From: Basidiobolus meristosporus CBS 931.73
Taxonomy: Eukaryota > Basidiobolomycota > Basidiobolomycetes > Basidiobolales > Basidiobolaceae
Reading direction: 5' to 3'
NCBI GenBank assembly: GCA_002104905.1
Contig: MCFE01000060.1
Location: forward strand, 124,001-188,000
Length of the DNA: 64,000 nt
Positions 11,294-23,251 of this stretch are shown piece after piece. The notes beneath the pieces are model-generated. The model searched no databases. It worked only from the letters and a program-made list of their open reading frames with translations, and was not told the DNA's origin. The translations under genes were made by a program, and so were the position numbers. The number at the start of each line of letters is the position of its first letter. The first letter of the stretch is position 1.

Positions 11294-13337
11294 GGTCATG
11301 AATGTTGCAGAGGCATTGGTAAGGACAAAACTCATGACTTAGTACTTGTAATGTCCATATGCAGTGCTGAAGGCTCTCTTAGGGATGTCTTCTGTACTCA
11401 CCCTAATCTAGTTGTATTCTGACCTGAGGTCAATCTTGCTAAGAATAGTGGCTCCATTGAGTTGGTCCAAAAGCTCATCAATCTGAGGTATAGGGCACTT
11501 ATTCTTCACAGTGACTGAGTTGAGGGCTCTGTAGTTAATGCACATCCTGAGTGCTCCATCCTTCTTCTTCACAAAAGCACTGGTGCTCCCCATGGCAACT
11601 TGCTGGCTCTGATATATCCTTGCTCCAATAACTGATCTATTTGTTTCTTCATCTATTCTGACTCCAATGGACTCATTCTGTAAGGTGTCTTACTCACTGG
11701 AGGGCTATCTCCTGTGTCAATGGCATAATCCACATCTCTGACAGGTGGTAGGCCTACAAGTTCATCTGGAAATATGTCTGAATACTCCTTCAAAAGAGTC
11801 TGGACTTTCTGGGGTACTCAAGTAGAGAAATCCTCCTTTAATACTGCCATGAGGAACATCTGGGTGCCTTTCCTAAGTGCTCTTCAGAACTGTGTCTCAC
11901 TAAGTTCACACATTTCACACACACTGAAGTTGACCAAGTTGAAATCCAGTCTGGCAGGTGATAGGTCATAGTTCTTGTTATCCTTCTGGATCTGAGTAGC
12001 ATGGGTTCTTCAGTTGCTTGACAGATTACAACAAAATAGCCAGGTATTTCCAAGTACAAGGTCATACTTGCAGTTCCCAAATATATTAGCCTGTAGGTCT
12101 TCTTCTTAGTCATTGATCTTCATCCTTACTGGCTGAGTAATATAGTTGGTTATGTGAGAGTTCCCTTCAGCTGTTGAGACTGAAGTTAACTTGGTAGGTT
12201 CCCAGCTGATTCCAGCTTTCAAAGCAAATTGCTTCAACATGTACTCATGCAATGCTCCTGTGTCAATCATGATATTGACAGGTACCCCATTGATTACTCC
12301 ACACAAATATATTAGCTTTCTTGAGTTTGAGGTCATCTGGGATAGGTGTTCTTCTGCCATATGGAAGGTGAGTTCTGAGTCTTCTTCAGTTTCATCCTCC
12401 ATGTTACTTTGCTCAAGGGCTTCAATATGGTAGAAGGTTCTTGATGGCTGGTGTCCACTTCTTCTCTGAGGGCAGCACTTTGCAATATGTCCCTGCTGGT
12501 GGCAATTGAAGCAAAGTCTGTTCTTCTTTCATTCTTCTGAGGTAGGATTCTTCTGCATAGCATCTATTACCCTTGGCACTGCTTTGATTGTCTTCTAATA
12601 TATTGATTGTAGCCTCTCTGATTGGTCATTGTGGGCTTCCCAACTCCAAATATTACTGAGTCATAGTCAATGGTAATCTTGATGGCTTCTTCAATAGTCT
12701 GGGGTCTTCAATAATTCACTTCCGTGCAAGTTCTTTTGTTCAACCCATCAATAAAGTATTCCACTTGATCCAGGGGGTTCATTCTTTCAATTTGTCCAAG
12801 TAGACATCTATATTCATAGATGTACTCTTGAACCACTCCTTTCTGTCTGAGTGTTTTCAACTCTCTTATTAGTAGTGTCTGCTGGTGTGGAAGTTCAAAA
12901 GCATCTTGAATTTCAAACACAAACTCATTCCAGGTATGGATTGTAGAGCATCCCATGATGGTGGCTGACCTGATCTTGTTGTGGTACCACTGCAAAGCTG
13001 CATCTGCCAGGTAAGAGGCTGCATAATGAAACTTGCTCTCTAGAGCAATTCCCTTAGCCTCAAAGGCTTCTTCAATCTGGAAGAGCCAAGTTCCCAAGTT
13101 TTCATTAACTCTTCCATGGTACCAGTTGACCATCACACTAAAGTTGATCTGTACAGGGTTTTGCTGGCTTTGGGCCATGGCAGTTGCTCCTTATTGCTGC
13201 TGGCTAAGGATCTGGAGTAATTGTTGCTGTTGGGCCAGGATTTGCTGCATATCATTCTTCCATTCTTGATTTTCAGACATCTTGAGGGAGGCTCTTCTCT
13301 CTTGAGGAGGGAGGTTTCTGATTATTGCTGCTACCAA
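11294..13337 (-). pseudogene. Gypsy H RT N-terminal half, protease and gag
   Basis: Minus-strand continuation of H. Gag is at 12708-13178 (156 codons: MAQSQQNPV start, GTWLFQIEEAF, ALQWYHNKI, LLGQIERMNPLDQ). A CCHC knuckle (CFNCHQQGHIAKC) lies near 12480. Protease is at 12106-12402 with the active-site triad IDTGA. The first part of RT is at 11408-11593 ([29 protein letters not shown]). The reading frame changes at least three times between these blocks. The protein order and the LTR at 13338 with a TTGGTAGCAGC primer site on the minus strand show that this is the 5' half of the element. Confidence 0.9.
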
Positions 13338-13706
13338 TGTTACAAATCTTGGTATAAGAGCTGTAGAGGAATAGGGGGTTTAGCTAGTTTTGTATTCACT
13401 TAAACTTGAACTGATTTTTATTGAGGTACCAGCAGCTCCTTATAGACAACTTTGCCCAATCAATTGCTGAATAAATGTACTTCCTAATTTAGGTTGTGGC
13501 TGATGACACATTTGATTGCATCATCATTACCAAATAAGATTCCACTTAATATATCTATTCCTGTCCAATTAGGATCTGCTGATTTGTCTGCTGACTAAGG
13601 CTATTAATTTGATAGATAACACTGATACACTGATAAGCTGAACATATAACTAATCAATTTGACTAGAAACTGATCTAACTTAACCATTCAAGCAGTAGAT
13701 CATGAC
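13338..13706 (-). repeat. Gypsy LTR, middle LTR of the three-LTR array
   Basis: 369 bp of the A/H LTR family starting TGTTACAAAT; the other end is degraded (CATGAC). Gypsy H gag lies on one side and RNase H of a second unit (I) on the other, so this LTR serves as 5' LTR of H and joins it to the truncated 3' part of I. Confidence 0.85.
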
Positions 13707-15294
13707 CTAAATATATACTTGAGTGAGGTGTGATCAGTCTTCACAGTGCACCAGACTTCTTCAATTTGGCATCTCCAGGTCTTCAAGCAGTGTACAATTG
13801 AAATCATCACCTCCTTATGCACTGGATTGTTCTGTTTGGCTGAGTTCAGTTTCTTGGATTCAAAAGCAACTGAGAAGTCTTTTCCCTCATGTTCTGGGCT
13901 CAGTACACCAATTGCTTAGTCTGAAGCATCCATGCACAGAGCAAACTCTTTTCTGAAGAGTGGGATTCTTAAGCTTGGCAGCTTAGCAAGTTCATTCTCC
14001 AACATCTGCATGGCAGTCTCACAGGCTATATTGCACTTCAAGGTGTTGTCATTCTTGAAAATATCAGTTATAAGGGCTGCAATACTTGCAAAGAACTTGA
14101 CAAACCTCTAATAATAGGAAACCATTCTAAGGAATAATCCAAGTTCCAATATGCTATGGGGCTGCTTCAGATTCTTGATGACTTCAAACTTCCTGAGGTA
14201 TAAGGTTACTCCTGTGCTAATCACTATGTGTCACATGTATTCAACATGTTCCTTCAAGAATTTGCACTTTCCTAGCCTGCCATAAAGCTTACGCTCTCTT
14301 AGATTCTGCATATTCCTTGAAAAGAGTCTGGACCTTCTGGGGTGCCAGAGTAGAGGGATCTCCCTGTAACACCACCACAAGGAACTTCTGGGTACCATTT
14401 CTAGGTGCTCTACAGAACTGTGACTTGCTAAGTCTACATGTTTCACACACATTAGAATTGACCAAGTTGAAGTCCAGTACGGCAGGTAATAGCGCAATGG
14501 TCTTGTTGTCCTTCTTGATCTTAGTAGCAAGGGTTTGGTTCTCCAGATGATATATGGATTGCAACAAAATAGCCAGCTTCTTGCAAGTACAAGGTTGAGC
14601 TTGTAGTTCCCAATAATATGGGCCCATAGGTCTTCTTCATAGTCATTGATCTTTATTCCTACTGGTTGAATAATACTATTAATTATGTGAGAGTTCTCAT
14701 CAGCTGTTGTGACTGGAGTTGATTTGATTGGTTACAAGTTGAATCCAGCTTTTAAGGTAAATTGCTCTGATATGTACTTATGTGATGCTCCTGAGTCAAA
14801 CATGATCTTTCCAAGTACCCTGTTGATTACTCCATTCAAGTATAATAACTTTCCTGAGTTTGAGGACATTTGGGATAGGTACTCTTCTGTCATTTGGAAG
14901 GTGAGTTTGGAGACTTCTTTGAGCTCATCCCCCATGTTACTATGCTCATGAACTTCAATATGACTGAAGGTTCTTGTTGATTGGTGTCCATTTCTTCTCT
15001 CAGGGCAGTAATTACAATATGTTCCTGTTGGTGGCAGCTGAAGCAAAGTCCTATCTTCTTATATTCATCTGAGGTAGGATTCTTTGGCATAGCATCTATT
15101 TCCATTGGCACTGCTACTGATTGTCTTCTTTCAGAGTGATTATAGCTTTTCTGATTAGTCATTATGTGCTTCCCAACTCCAAATATAGCTGAGTTGTAGT
15201 CAATGGCAGATTTGATGGCTTCTTCAATAGTCCAAGGTCTTTGATAACTCACTTCCTTGAAAGTTTGTTCTGTCAACCAGCCCATAAAATATTC
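13707..15294 (-). pseudogene. Gypsy unit I: RNase H/RT remnant, protease and gag C-terminus
   Basis: A second minus-strand Gypsy copy. 13707-14300 is RNase H and the end of RT, frames broken. Near 14300 it jumps to protease-proximal sequence that lies several hundred bases further upstream in H, so the core of RT is deleted. Protease is at 14732-15046 with FDSGASHKYISEQF. The gag knuckle lies near 15050 (CFSCHQQEH, with its last cysteine lost through a shift) and the gag C-terminus near 15150-15285. The coding region is interrupted at 15294 by a solo LTR and resumes at 16537. Integrase and the 3' LTR proper are absent. Confidence 0.85.
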
Positions 15295-16536
15295 TGTTGT
15301 GTTACATTATGATTAGTTTGAGGCTTGTTCTACAATGTAGAGGCTAATCAACAAGATACAACAACTTCCAGTATGCTAATACTGAAAGAGTTTATTGGGA
15401 GTTTGATATACCAATAGAAGATATAACTTTCCCTAATTTCCTCAATCTTAGGCTCAAAATATACTGTAGGCAGTGTTTATCACTTCTACAGCAGTGTTCT
15501 GACCTTCTGTTGACTAATGGCTTCTTTACTTTTATAGTAACTTTTCCTTATTTGGAAGTCACTTTCCTTTCTGAGATAACATTTCCTAATATGGAAATTT
15601 TGAATTCCCCCTTAAACTAAAGGGGTGTGTTGTAGAAGTCCCTATGGGTGTCTTTAGACCTAAAGGGGAGTCTAAAGGGGTGTCCTTAGAGTAAAGGGGC
15701 TTCTTGTAGTGGTCTCTAATGTGGACTTTACACTAAAGGGGTGCCTGAAGGGGCTTCTCTACAGTAAAGGGGTTTCTTAAAGGGGTCTCCAAAGGGGTCT
15801 TTAGACTAAAGGGGTGTGTAAAAGGGTGTCTTTAGAGTAAAGGGGTCTCTTAGAGAGGACTTTTCCAACAGAAAAGTGGTAGTTTCTTGTAGAACTTAGA
15901 ATGGATTCTGGTGAGCTTTGCAGTCTCTTTACTGATGTAGTACCAACCAAAGTCAGAATACTCAACAGTGCAAGTGATGCATGGGAAGTCCTATAGCCAT
16001 TAAACTTGTAATTGTAGTGTAGAGATTCTGGAAAGAGAGGCTCCCTTCTTATTTTTCAGCTGGGGAAGTCATGTATATGAAAATTCTGAAGGATCAAAGT
16101 TTCTGGGCAATTGTGTAAGCAATACACATGATACAAGGCTAAAATTTTGCTGTGGCGCAGATTGGACATAGGCACAGCACCTATGAATATTTAACATGAT
16201 TTGATTGGTTGGTTTAAAAGTTACATGCAAACAAAGTCACCATAGTAATCCTAGCAATAAGGCATAGTATATATAATAGCTGGACTCTTTTGGTCATAAC
16301 TCCTTAAGTACTGCTTTGAATGAGCTGTACTTTGAAACATGTGTTGGCTACTATGTGTTTTGTATGACACAATATTGTTGGGTGGATTGCTTGTCAGGGT
16401 CTGGAGCATTTGTTCTTCAAAGTTGGAACTTCTTGATCTTTCACTTTTGTGTTACAATAGCAAAAAGCAAAATAAAGAAATGAGTGCAATATTGGTTTAG
16501 AGATATTGTTGTAATGGAATACTTTCCATTACCACA
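15295..16536 (-). repeat. Solo LTR of the Gypsy G family, reverse orientation
   Basis: 1242 bp, the reverse complement of the G-family LTR, with a perfect 4-bp duplication ATTC (15291-15294 and 16537-16540). The gag sequence of unit I is continuous across it once one ATTC is removed. The CTAAAGGGG cluster is at about 15610-15845. Confidence 0.94.
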
Positions 16537-17112
16537 ATTCCACTTGATCCAGGGGGTTCATTCTTTCAATTTGTTCAAGTTGACATCTATATTTATAAGT
16601 GCACTTCTCAACCATTCCTATCTGTTCAATTGTCTTCAACTTTCTTCTTATTAGTGGTTGCTCTTGTTAAGGCTCAAAAGCACCTTGAATTCCAGCACAA
16701 ACTCATCTCAGGTAGTGATTGTAGAGCATCCTGTCATAGTGCTGGCCTGATCATGTTGTGAAACCACTGTAAAGCTGCATCTGCTAAGTAAGAAGCTGCT
16801 TAACGCAACTTGGTTTCTGAGGCAGTTCCTTTAGCCTAAAAGTTGCTTCAATCTGCAAGAGTCAGGTTCCCAAGTTTTCATTGACTCTGCCATGGTACCA
16901 GTTGATGGTTACACTAAAGCTGCACTTGACAAGATTTTGCAGGCTTTGGGCCATGATAGTCATTCCTTGTTGCTGCTGGCTAAGGATGTGGAGTAGCAGT
17001 TGTTGCTGACCCAGTTGTGCTGCATATGATTTATCAATTCTTGACTTTTGATGTCTTGAGGGTGGCCTCTTCTTTCTTCAGGGGGGAGGTTTCTGATTAA
17101 AGCCATTATCTA
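16537..17112 (-). pseudogene. Gypsy unit I gag N-terminal part
   Basis: Minus-strand gag that continues the fragment ending at 15294. It aligns by eye with H gag (12700-13330) and A gag (33766-34452), including the WYHGRVNEN and ALQWYHN regions, but carries many stops and shifts. The gag start region reaches the LTR at 17113. Confidence 0.8.
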
Positions 17113-17478
17113 TGTTACAAGTATTGATATAAATGGTGTAGAGGAATAGGGAATTTAGTAGTATTGCACTCACTCAAACTTGGCCAATTTTTATCGAGGC
17201 TCCAGCAGCTCCTTGTATACAGTTTGCAAGATCAATTGCAGACTAATGTATTTCCCAATGTATTTTGTGGCCAATAACTCATTAGATTGCATCATCATCA
17301 TCCAATTAGATTATACCTTATATACCTATTTCTATCTGACAAGGATTTGCTGATTCATATTTTGACTACCACTACTAATTTTTTAGATAGCACTGATATT
17401 TTGGTAGGCTAAGCATAAAGCTAATTGATTGGACTTAATACTGATTTAACTTAAACTCTCACATAGTAGATCACAATG
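17113..17478 (-). repeat. Gypsy LTR, right outer LTR of the array
   Basis: 366 bp starting TGTTACAAGTATTG, A/H family, most degraded of the set. It is followed by CTAC and then by Copia J sequence that continues exactly from 864. Confidence 0.85.
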
Positions 17479-17902
17479 CTACAGCTGTCCTAACAGAGCT
17501 AATTTTGGCTGCTGGAGCAAATGCTTCCTTAAAGTCCACTGCTTGGATCTGGTAATAGCCTTGAGTCACTTATCTAGCTTTGCGCTTATCAATGATATCA
17601 TTTGAGGTTATCTTGGTTTTGTATGCCATCTTTATCCTATTGGCTTTCTCCCATTAGGTAAATCTATTAGTTTCCATATGTTTACCATGATCAGTGATTG
17701 GAACTCCTCCGGCATGGCTTGAAGCCACTTAGAAGTGTCTGAGCTTTGCGTTGTCTGATCATACTCTGAGGATTGGCACAGATGGCATGAGAAGCTTTTC
17801 AGGTTCATTAGCTGCCTAACACTATGATTCAGGGGTATCTCTTATTCTAGTAAATCCCCTAAGTGGGATAATCTATCTAAGCTGGGAGTTGATAGACTTA
17901 TA
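17479..17902 (-). pseudogene. Copia element J, right part: RT N-terminal remnant
   Basis: The minus strand aligns with Copia C at about 24530-24945, the start of the RT domain (the region encoding KPIGYRWVYKI and the upstream EAYLALCA in C). Frames are broken. Together with 1-864 it shows that J was an older Copia insertion later split by the Gypsy array. It ends at a Copia LTR that belongs to another element (E). Confidence 0.8.
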
Positions 17903-18271
17903 TGTTACCATTTGGCAAGTGTTTTGGTTGTAAGGAACTTGGCAAGAAATAATGATAATAGCTGAATTTTTGTTTATTTATAAAGTAACTGTGCATTGGT
18001 GCCTTTGTACAAGTAATCACAATGTAACACTAAGTAAGGAGAGTTTCTCAACATTGAGGAGCATTTGGTAATAGTCTCAAGGTTAGAACATAGTATCTGG
18101 AAAAAGTACTAATATAATCCTGATTATAGGGGAATCATTATAAAATCAAAAAGCAGAAGTAAAGTGGTGAAGTTTGGGCTGTAAATCTGTGCTACAGTGA
18201 TCAAGACTAGTTCAAAAATGCTCAGTAAACTTTAGCTGCTCCAAGATAGTAAATAGTCCAATACAACTACA
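17903..18271 (-). repeat. 3' LTR of Copia E
   Basis: About 369 bp, family-1 Copia LTR in minus orientation (begins TGTTACCATTT, contains AAGGAACTTGGCAAGAAAT), clearly diverged from the C LTRs. It is followed on the right by a degraded purine tract and the Copia C-terminus, so it is the downstream LTR of a minus-strand element. Confidence 0.85.
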
Positions 18272-19175
18272 TTGCCCATTAACTAAGTAATTTCTTGGTC
18301 CCAATTTCTCTGTGAGATTTGTAAGCTGTACTAAGTTACTTTCTACAGATCTTCTTACAAAGTTATGTTGTAAATCTTTGTGCTTAGTTCTTACATATAT
18401 GGTAAGATTTCTAGCTAATGAAATTGAATTTTATTATTCTTAGGAAAAGATGTTGGCCCATCTGAACTAAAACCTAAGTCCTTCAATAATTTTGTAACCA
18501 AATGGCTTTCTTAACTGCTTGAAAAGCAGTCATATACTCTTCCTCAACCTTAGAGTGGGCCACAGTTGGTTGTTTCTTGCATCTTGTAGTAATAGCCTCA
18601 CCACCATTTAGAAATACATACACAGTGGCAGAGCAACTGTCAACTAGTTCCCTAGACCATGAGAGTCACTATAGCCATTAAGTTAATGCCTATTGGTTGC
18701 TTTGGAGCATCCCTCAACCACATCAATTGTACCATGTGGATATCTGAAGATTTCTTTAACTGCAAAAGTTATCTGAGATTCATAAATGATTGATTATGCA
18801 AGCAGCCACTGCATTGCCAGGACATGTAGACACCATCAACTACATCAGGATACCAACAATTGATTGGCAAGGATAGTTTGGCCTGTATTTGCGCTGTTTT
18901 TACCCTGGGCTGGCAGAGATTTGCCCAATTTATGGCCAACACTTATGGCAGCTGCTGCGGGCTGGCAATTTTCATTTGAAGCACCAAAGAGTGTCCCAGA
19001 TGTACTTGGACTGATTCAGCATAATTTGTGCATAGAGATGACAAATTTGACTTTAATTCTGAGAGAAGCTGAAGTTTCTAAGATCTCTCATTACTTAGGG
19101 TCACAGTTGCCTCACTTCTTCATAGGTAAAATATCAAGTTTCTTCATTATCAAACAACAGGTCAACTATTATCAC
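18272..19175 (-). pseudogene. Copia E RNase H and RT C-terminus
   Basis: The minus strand aligns along its whole length with Copia C 23252-24230: the RNase H end, the KHIDIQHHF region, the TTGYVFLYAGAA region and the RT thumb. No long frame survives; deletions have removed parts of the RT stretch near 18860-18960. The alignment stops at 19175 where a different LTR begins. A plus-strand open frame at 18864-19181 is antisense to this pseudogene. Confidence 0.8.
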
Positions 19176-19525
19176 TGTTGAAATAATTAGAAGTGCACCT
19201 AATTATTAATGTATTATGTACTAGCACTTAGTGAAATGATTTCTTTCAGATTATCAACTTAGAAATTAGTCTGTCAGATATTTACTAACTATTAGGAATT
19301 ACAGAAGTATGCAATTTTAGGAAAATCTCAAACTTGTCCAAATGAGCCAAAATATGGCATATGTACTCCTGAGACTCCTCTAACAGTTATCAAATAGCTA
19401 CACTTACATAGTTCTGGAATAAGTATAAATACTGTGTTGCAACTCAATAAAACAACATGTGAATATCATGTAAATCTTCTAACTCTCCAATTCACTTCCA
19501 ATATATCTCTCTAAATATTTCAACA
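19176..19525 (+). repeat. Copia LTR, second family (5' LTR)
   Basis: 350 bp beginning TGTTGAAATAATTAG and ending ATATTTCAACA. Beyond the first dozen bases it does not align with the family-1 LTRs. The following GATTATGAGCTCCAAG resembles the half-tRNA primer site of elements B and C, so this is a 5' LTR on the plus strand. TATA-like and AATAAA-type words occur near 19430-19450. No matching 3' LTR was seen in the window. Confidence 0.72.
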
Positions 19526-22500
19526 GATTATGAGCTCCAAGCTTGCTTTATCTTGGGTGTCTACTTTGCTATAGTGTTGTGTCTGTATTCTGGAGAAATG
19601 ACTGCATGGTCTACCTGAAGTTACAAAAGATAGAAAAGTACTGTTGCTGCAAGGAACTGCTAGATGGGATATATTGTTATGGAGAGAGAGGCCTTTGCCC
19701 TTAAAGAGGCACTACGCAAAGAAAAAGGTCATATGTCAAGGAGATCATGTTGGACAAATTTCAGATTATTAAATGTGCAGAAGAATGAAGCTCTGAGAAA
19801 ATGTGTAATCCCAGCAAGGAGTCCAGATCAATAAGGGGCATTTTGAATGATATATGTATTAATGCTATGATCCTCATTATCACCACATAATGGATCTATG
19901 TTGAAGATCCACATATACCTGGGTTTGGATTACACTATTTCAATCAATGAAGTGCCCACATTGCTGCGGTAAATTTACGTAAGTCTGTAGTCACTTGAAA
20001 TGAAATGATGCACAAACACTTTGAGGCTGCCTGCTGCCCTAGTTTGAAGTTGGATATGCAGACAAATATATTGATCAGCTTGCCCAAATTCTGAGAATCA
20101 AAAAGATATAAAATACCTATATATTTGGCCAAAGATCAGTGATCTCAGACATGCTAATTGAGGAGTGGTACGCATGGTATATCAGTGGTACTGTTTCCAA
20201 TGACAATGATCCTGAAGCTCTGCAAGATACTTATTAGACATGCTATATGTCAACATTGAGTATCAGAAACAGTGGGAGGAGATATACCTATATATGTTGA
20301 AATATGGAACTGAAATAGATGAAACTAACTGAACAACATAGTATAGGAGGCCAGGAGACATTGGAGAACAGAGAATGAGCCAGAATTTAACCTGTTTTGT
20401 GTCTAATATATCCAATTCAAATCAAATCAAGTGTCTGAAAGAGATGGTCATATGGCAAACAAGCTAGGTAACCATTCAAGTGCTCAGGAGGCATGAACAC
20501 TACCAAGATATTTTCTATTATGCACTCAAACATATGTAGTCCCACAAGAACACTGTTTCTTAGAACTAAGAGATATTCTATCACATTTGTTGATGACAAG
20601 AAATGATAAATTCAAGTGTACTTCCTCAAAACTAAGGATGAGGCTTTAGTGCTGCTTAAGTACTTCAAGAACATGGCAGAAACACAAAATGGGTCTGAAT
20701 TGAGTACACTTCAAATTGTCTGTGAAGAGGAATACTGGCCAAAACAGCTTGCAAAAACTGCCCATCTACCAGTATGCCTCAACAGATCACAGTTCCATAT
20801 AATACATAGCATGATGGAGAAGCAGAATGTGCAAATAGAAAAATAATAGATATGGTAAGATCTACGCTAGTTAAAAAGCAAATGGACTACAGGATCTGGG
20901 CAGAATCTGTTGCTACTGTGGTATAAGTCAAAAAGAGCTGCCTAACAACAGCACAATGTGACTCTACACTCTTTGAGGCATATACAGGCAAAAACCAGAC
21001 CTCTAGCATCCATTGAAGTGATGTTTTCTATCACATTGTTGACACAAAACACTCAAAGTTAGAGCCAAAGAGTAGAAAATGGATCTTTCTTGGCTATTTT
21101 GAAGACACCAAAGAGTATAGAGTGTATGAAGGCAAATTCAAAAGCTGATTAAGGGCAGCAACATTGAATTGAGGAGAACTTGGACCAGAAGGCCACAAAG
21201 ATCATTGGCCAGCTATCTGATGATGCAATTCCCACTAATGATACCTACATAATCCAGCCAGATATGTAAGAAAATCTATCAGTTCCAGATTAGAACCAAG
21301 TATCCTGGTAAGAAGATCTAGCAGAAAAGGAAATTACCCTGGATTTTGTTGGCAGCTATCTAATGACCATGAAGCAGTTTATCTTGCCTTATGTGCCACA
21401 CCTCAGAATCTGGAGCCAGTAATGTAAAGTCCAGGTGCTACTATGGAGCAACAGGCCAGGTGGGAAGAGTGCTGATCACTGATCAGGGCAAAAACATTAG
21501 AATTTGTAGGTACAATAAGTGGCAGAAAGCCAACAGGATGTAGATGGGTCCACAAGATCAAGATAACCTCAAATGGTACCAATGATGAGCAGAAAGCTTG
21601 ATTGGTAGTCAAAGACAATTCCCATATCCAGCAACTGGACTTTAAGGAAACATTTGCTCAAGTGGCCAAATTTACTGCATTAGGACATTCCAAGCCCTGG
21701 CAGCTGTACACAGTCCAGATCCATACCAAATGGAAGTCAAAACAGCCCATCTAAGTGTGGATCTGCCAGAAACCATATACTTGGAGCAACCAGATGGTTT
21801 TACCAATATAAAGGCCTCTATAAGATGTGCAGCCAAATGAAACTCTTGTGTTGGCATAAGTAAGCTCCTGGAGCATGGAATGACATGATTGACACATATC
21901 TAGAGCACATTGGACTTATTTGTAGCACAGCAGATCACAGTGTATGTGTGAAACAGCTCAAAGAAAATGATTGTCCTGATACTTTATGTGGACAGCCTGG
22001 TAATAGCTACCTGTGACTGGGAGGCACTTAAAAAGACAGAATCTGGCCTCTTCAGCAAGTTTGCAATGGAGCTTCTTGGAGAATTAAGCTATTTTCTTGA
22101 CACCAAAGTCAAGTTTTAGATACCTACACAAAAACTGTGCTGAAACATTCTAAGTGCATCAGAGACATTACTAGATGCGTCAAAGTAGAAGATGCAGGCC
22201 TACAGCAACCAGCATAGACAATAACCTGATAATAAGCAAATCCAAGCTACTTTCAGATGAAACAGCCCAAATATGGACTAAAACCTTTCTTATCAATCAA
22301 TGGTTGGTAGCTTAATGTACTTGATGACTTCTAAATGTCCAAGTGTTGCAGTGGCAGCTGAATTAGTCTGACATATGCTGCAGAATTATGGATTTGGTCA
22401 AATTACAACAGTTAAGCAAATTTTCTGCCATCTGGAGGGTACCATTGATATGTTTCTGAAATACTCTGGAGCAACTAATAGCCATGAATTTAATGGCCAT

Positions 22501-22882
22501 AATGATTCACATTGGCTAGAAATCCAATTGACAGATTTTCCAACACTGGATATGCATATCTATATACTTGTGCAACTATTACCTGGAGTTGCATGAAACA
22601 ATCAACTGTGGCCATATATAATTGAAGCTGAATATATGGCTGCTTGTTAAGCAACTAGAACGGCTATAGGGCTTTAAAAATTACACAAAATATTAGGGTC
22701 CATTCTGATGAAGCAACATATGCATACAAGGATAATCAAGGCTGTATTTCATTAGCTAGAAATTCTATTAATTATGCCAGTACTAAGCACATATTTATAC
22801 AACACCACTTTCTGAGGAAACTTGTAGATAGTAACTTGGTATAGTTAGTTTTCTGCCCAGCTGCCAAGACTGTGGGAGATAT
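19526..22882 (+). pseudogene. Copia D gag-pol remnant
   Basis: Plus-strand Ty1/Copia coding region in advanced decay. From about 20280 it follows Copia C domain by domain: the integrase zinc region, the catalytic core (FLKTKDEALVLLKYFKNMAET at 20620-20690), the RT domain from about 21500 and RNase H at 22300-22880, the best piece being 22375-22596 (QIFCHLEGTIDMFLKYSGA). Stops and shifts occur every 100-250 bases. 19526-20280 should be gag but is too diverged to align confidently. The C-terminus is cut at 22882 by Copia C and resumes at 27569. Confidence 0.82.
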
Positions 22883-23251
22883 TGTTGCAATTTAAGAAGT
22901 GATTTGGATATAAGGAACTTATCAAGAAATAGTGATAATAGTTGAACTGTTGTTTATTCATAAAGACGCTCAGTATTTATACCTTTGTAGAAGTAATAAA
23001 GCTGCAACACTAAGTAGGGAGGGTTTCTCAATATTCAGGAGCATTCTGTAACAGTTTCAGGGTTAGTACATAATGTTTGGTAATAGTGCTAATTTGATCC
23101 TGACTATAGGGGAATAATCATAAGATCATATATCTGGAGAAAGTGGCAAAGTAAAGGCAGTAAATGAGTCCTACAGTGACTAAGACTAGCCTAGAATTGT
23201 TAAGTAAATTTTTAGCTGCTGAATGATACCAAATAGTCCAATATTTCAACA
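22883..23251 (-). repeat. 3' LTR of Copia C
   Basis: 369 bp, TGTTGCAATT to TTTCAACA on the plus strand. The polyprotein stop codon lies inside its first bases in minus orientation (stop at 23246-23248). Confidence 0.96.

Noticed and set aside
18864-19181. Plus-strand frame of 105 codons with a hydrophobic start
   Set aside because: It is antisense to the Copia E RT/RNase H remnant, which aligns with Copia C along this stretch.
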